From Bacteroidota bacterium (lineage in GTDB: Bacteria > Bacteroidota > Bacteroidia > Chitinophagales > Chitinophagaceae), in NCBI GenBank assembly GCA_947452905.1, contig CANGEP010000001.1:62001-126000 (forward strand): a stretch of 64,000 nt of DNA, read 5' to 3'. The notes beneath the pieces were generated by a model. It saw only the letters and a list, made by a program, of their open reading frames with translations. It was not told the DNA's origin and searched no databases. Made by a program: the position numbers and the translations under genes. Positions 61,878-64,000 of this stretch are shown piece after piece. Position 1 is the stretch's first letter. Every line of letters begins with the position of its first letter.

Positions 61878-63992
61878 GTGGCAAAGAAAGAATTCAAACA
61901 TGTAAGCTATTTATGGGACGATCAATTAGCTGCAACTATGGCAAATGACGAAGTGGCTTTGTTGGTATACCGTTCCAATTTATTAGGAGCCGATTTACGA
62001 TTAACTAATTATGGGGGTGGGAATACTTCTTGTAAAGCAATGGCTAAAGATCCTCTAACTGGTAATGAGGTAGAAGTGATGTGGGTAAAAGGAAGTGGGG
62101 GTGATTTAGGTACTATGAAAAGAGATGGCTTAGCTGCTTTATATGTAGATAAATTAAGAAGTTTACAAAATGTATATCGTGGTTTAGCGTATGAGGATGA
62201 AATGGTTCAATTATTTAATCATTGTATTTATGATTTGGCTTCAAAAGCGCCTAGCATTGATACACCACTACATGGTTTTTTACCTTTTAAGCACATCGAC
62301 CATTTACATCCTGATGCTGCTATTGCCATAGCGGCAAGTAAGGAGGGAGAAAAAATTACCAAAGAATTATTTGAAGGTAAGATTGGCTGGGTGCCTTGGC
62401 AAAAACCAGGCTTTGATTTAGGGCTTCAATTAAAAGAATGTCTTGATACAAATCCTGGTATTATAGGAATTATGTTGGGATCTCATGGATTGTTTACTTG
62501 GGGTAACACAGCTTATGAAAGCTATATAAACACGCTAGAAGTGATTGAAAAATGTGCTGAGTTTATTCAAGAAAATTTAGCTAAAAAATCGGCTCCCTTT
62601 GCAGGACAAAAAATACCCTCTTTAGAGGCTTCTGCTCGTAAAGCGCAGGCAGCAGCATTAGCGCCCATTTTAAGAGGTTTTTGTTCCTCTCAAACAAAAA
62701 TGATTGGACATTTTACTGATGACGAAAGAGTGCTTGAATTTATTAATTCAAATGATTTAGATAGATTAGCTCCTTTGGGTACGAGTTGTCCCGATCATTT
62801 TTTAAGAACCAAAATCTCTCCTTTAGTAGTAACAATTTCTGCATCTGAGGATCTTACGAAAGTAGATGTTATTAAAGAAAAATTAAGTCCTTTGTTCGCT
62901 GATTATCGCAAAATGTATAGTAGTTATTATACCAGTTGTAAGCATGATAATAGTCCAGCCATAAGAGATGCCAATCCCGTTATCATTTTATATCCCGGAG
63001 TGGGTATGTTTAGCTTTGCTAAAGACAAACAAACTGCAAGAGTAGCTGCCGAATTTTATATTAATGCCATTAATGTAATGAAAGGAGCTGAAGCCATATC
63101 CACCTATACATCCTTGCCAAGACAAGAAGCATTTAATATTGAATACTGGTTGTTAGAAGAAGCTAAATTGCAAAGAATGCCTAAGCCAAAGGCATTAACT
63201 GGACGTATTGCTTTGGTTACAGGAAGTGGCGGGGGCATTGGGAAAGCCATTGCTAAGAAATTTGCTTCCGAAGGGGCTTGTGTTATTTTATCCGATAATA
63301 ATGCCCAAAGATTAGCGGAGGCCGAACAAGAATTTATCAATTTGTTTGGCAAAGACATAGTAACTACAGGTATTTTGGATGTCACCGACAGTTCTACCAT
63401 TATAGGAACAATGCATCATGCCGCTTTACATTTTGGTGGGGTAGATATAATTGTAAATAATGCAGGCTTATCTATTTCAAAAACCATCGAGGACCATACC
63501 ATTCAGGATTGGGATTTATTGTATGATGTATTGGTGAAAGGGCAAATGTTTGTAAGTCAATCTGCTATTGGTATTATGCGTAAACAAAATTTAGGAGGAG
63601 ATATTTTAAATATTGTGAGTAAAAATGCTTTGGTGAGTGGACCCAATAATGCAGGTTATGGATCCGCAAAAGCCGCGCAATTGCATTTGAGTCGATTAAA
63701 TGCTGCGGAACTGGGTAAAGATAAAATTCGTGTAAACGTAGTAAATCCAGATGCAGTAATTGCAGGTAGCAATATTTGGAGTGGTGGATGGGCCGAAGGC
63801 CGAGCCAAGGCTTATGGCATTAAGGTAGAAGAGCTCCCTGCTTATTACGCTGGTCGCACTTTATTAAATGAAATAATTTTACCAGAAGATATTGCCAATG
63901 CTTGTTTTGCTTATGTGGGGGGCTTATTAAGTAAGTCCACAGGTAATGTGTTAAATGTAGATGGAGGCATAGCTGCTTCTTTCGTAAGGTAA
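61878..63992 (+). CDS. rhaD: Bifunctional rhamnulose-1-phosphate aldolase / lactaldehyde dehydrogenase
   Basis: Fusion of a class II aldolase (residues of about 20-410) and a short-chain dehydrogenase (about 430-704). The aldolase half has TNYGGGNTSCK, DTPLHGFLPFKHIDHLHPDA with zinc-binding histidines, and GSHGLFTWG. The SDR half has ALVTGSGGGIGKAIAKKF (NAD site), IIVNNAGLS, the catalytic Ser in NIVSKNALVSG and the YxxxK pair in NAGYGSAKAA. It should cleave rhamnulose 1-phosphate to DHAP and L-lactaldehyde and then oxidise or reduce the aldehyde. Start is GTG at 61878. Complete 704 residues, stop 8 bases from the window end. Isomerase and kinase presumably lie downstream. Confidence 0.92.
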   Translation: MAKKEFKHVSYLWDDQLAATMANDEVALLVYRSNLLGADLRLTNYGGGNTSCKAMAKDPLTGNEVEVMWVKGSGGDLGTMKRDGLAALYVDKLRSLQNVYRGLAYEDEMVQLFNHCIYDLASKAPSIDTPLHGFLPFKHIDHLHPDAAIAIAASKEGEKITKELFEGKIGWVPWQKPGFDLGLQLKECLDTNPGIIGIMLGSHGLFTWGNTAYESYINTLEVIEKCAEFIQENLAKKSAPFAGQKIPSLEASARKAQAAALAPILRGFCSSQTKMIGHFTDDERVLEFINSNDLDRLAPLGTSCPDHFLRTKISPLVVTISASEDLTKVDVIKEKLSPLFADYRKMYSSYYTSCKHDNSPAIRDANPVIILYPGVGMFSFAKDKQTARVAAEFYINAINVMKGAEAISTYTSLPRQEAFNIEYWLLEEAKLQRMPKPKALTGRIALVTGSGGGIGKAIAKKFASEGACVILSDNNAQRLAEAEQEFINLFGKDIVTTGILDVTDSSTIIGTMHHAALHFGGVDIIVNNAGLSISKTIEDHTIQDWDLLYDVLVKGQMFVSQSAIGIMRKQNLGGDILNIVSKNALVSGPNNAGYGSAKAAQLHLSRLNAAELGKDKIRVNVVNPDAVIAGSNIWSGGWAEGRAKAYGIKVEELPAYYAGRTLLNEIILPEDIANACFAYVGGLLSKSTGNVLNVDGGIAASFVR

Positions 63993-64000
63993 GCTTTAAA

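Overview
The window comes from a low-GC member of the phylum Bacteroidota, most like Chitinophagaceae. The evidence is the combination of genes: bacillithiol synthesis (BshC), the futalosine route to menaquinone (MqnA plus a UbiD-like decarboxylase), a DUF2452 protein, DUF3667 and YfhO membrane proteins, and a LacI-controlled xylan module. Promoters also fit the Bacteroidota pattern TTTG-N19..21-TAnnTTTG; the best case, exact, lies before tRNA-Gly. Species assignment is inference. No phage, transposase, CRISPR array or defence system was seen.

Layout. 1-24.2 kb is mostly housekeeping: lpdA (5' end cut off), prfC, rimO, a sterol-desaturase-like enzyme, bshC, purE, pdxJ, a UbiD-like decarboxylase, ahcY, an Lrp-type regulator, valS, a DEDDh exonuclease, purB and mqnA. 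Two secreted glycosidases (GH29, GH20) and a POTRA/beta-barrel outer-membrane protein lie among them. 24.2-33.6 kb is a surface-polysaccharide region: a Wzx-like flippase, four glycosyltransferases besides a GT9 enzyme or counting it among five, two methyltransferases and YfhO, mostly one leftward operon. 33.7-44.9 kb holds small membrane proteins, a queuosine-precursor transporter, Nudix, dapF, a nucleoside phosphorylase, a periplasmic FAD oxidoreductase, rocD, a GT2, three tRNA genes, a DUF3667 protein and mazG.

44.9-59.6 kb is a xylan/xylo-oligosaccharide utilisation locus in two divergent arms. The leftward arm is lacI, a GPH symporter, cytosolic GH43, a secreted sialate O-acetylesterase-type esterase and secreted GH105. 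The rightward arm is xylA, xylE, xylB, a secreted GH3 and galM. A near-perfect LacI operator lies between them. 59.6-64 kb starts a rhamnose module: a GntR-type regulator, rhaT and a rhamnulose-1-phosphate aldolase/dehydrogenase fusion.

Two observations stand out. First, the tRNA-Leu(UAA) gene at 42596-42899 is split in its anticodon loop by a 218-nt group I intron whose P1, P3, P7 and R/S elements can be read directly. Second, two 122-nt elements, directly behind tRNA-Cys and tRNA-Leu, align without gaps. They differ at 19 positions, and 10 of these form five compensatory base-pair changes in three helices; a fourth helix follows in both. This looks like an undescribed, structure-conserved, tRNA-linked RNA or repeat element. 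The copy behind tRNA-Cys also carries a tandem array of a 31-bp hairpin unit.
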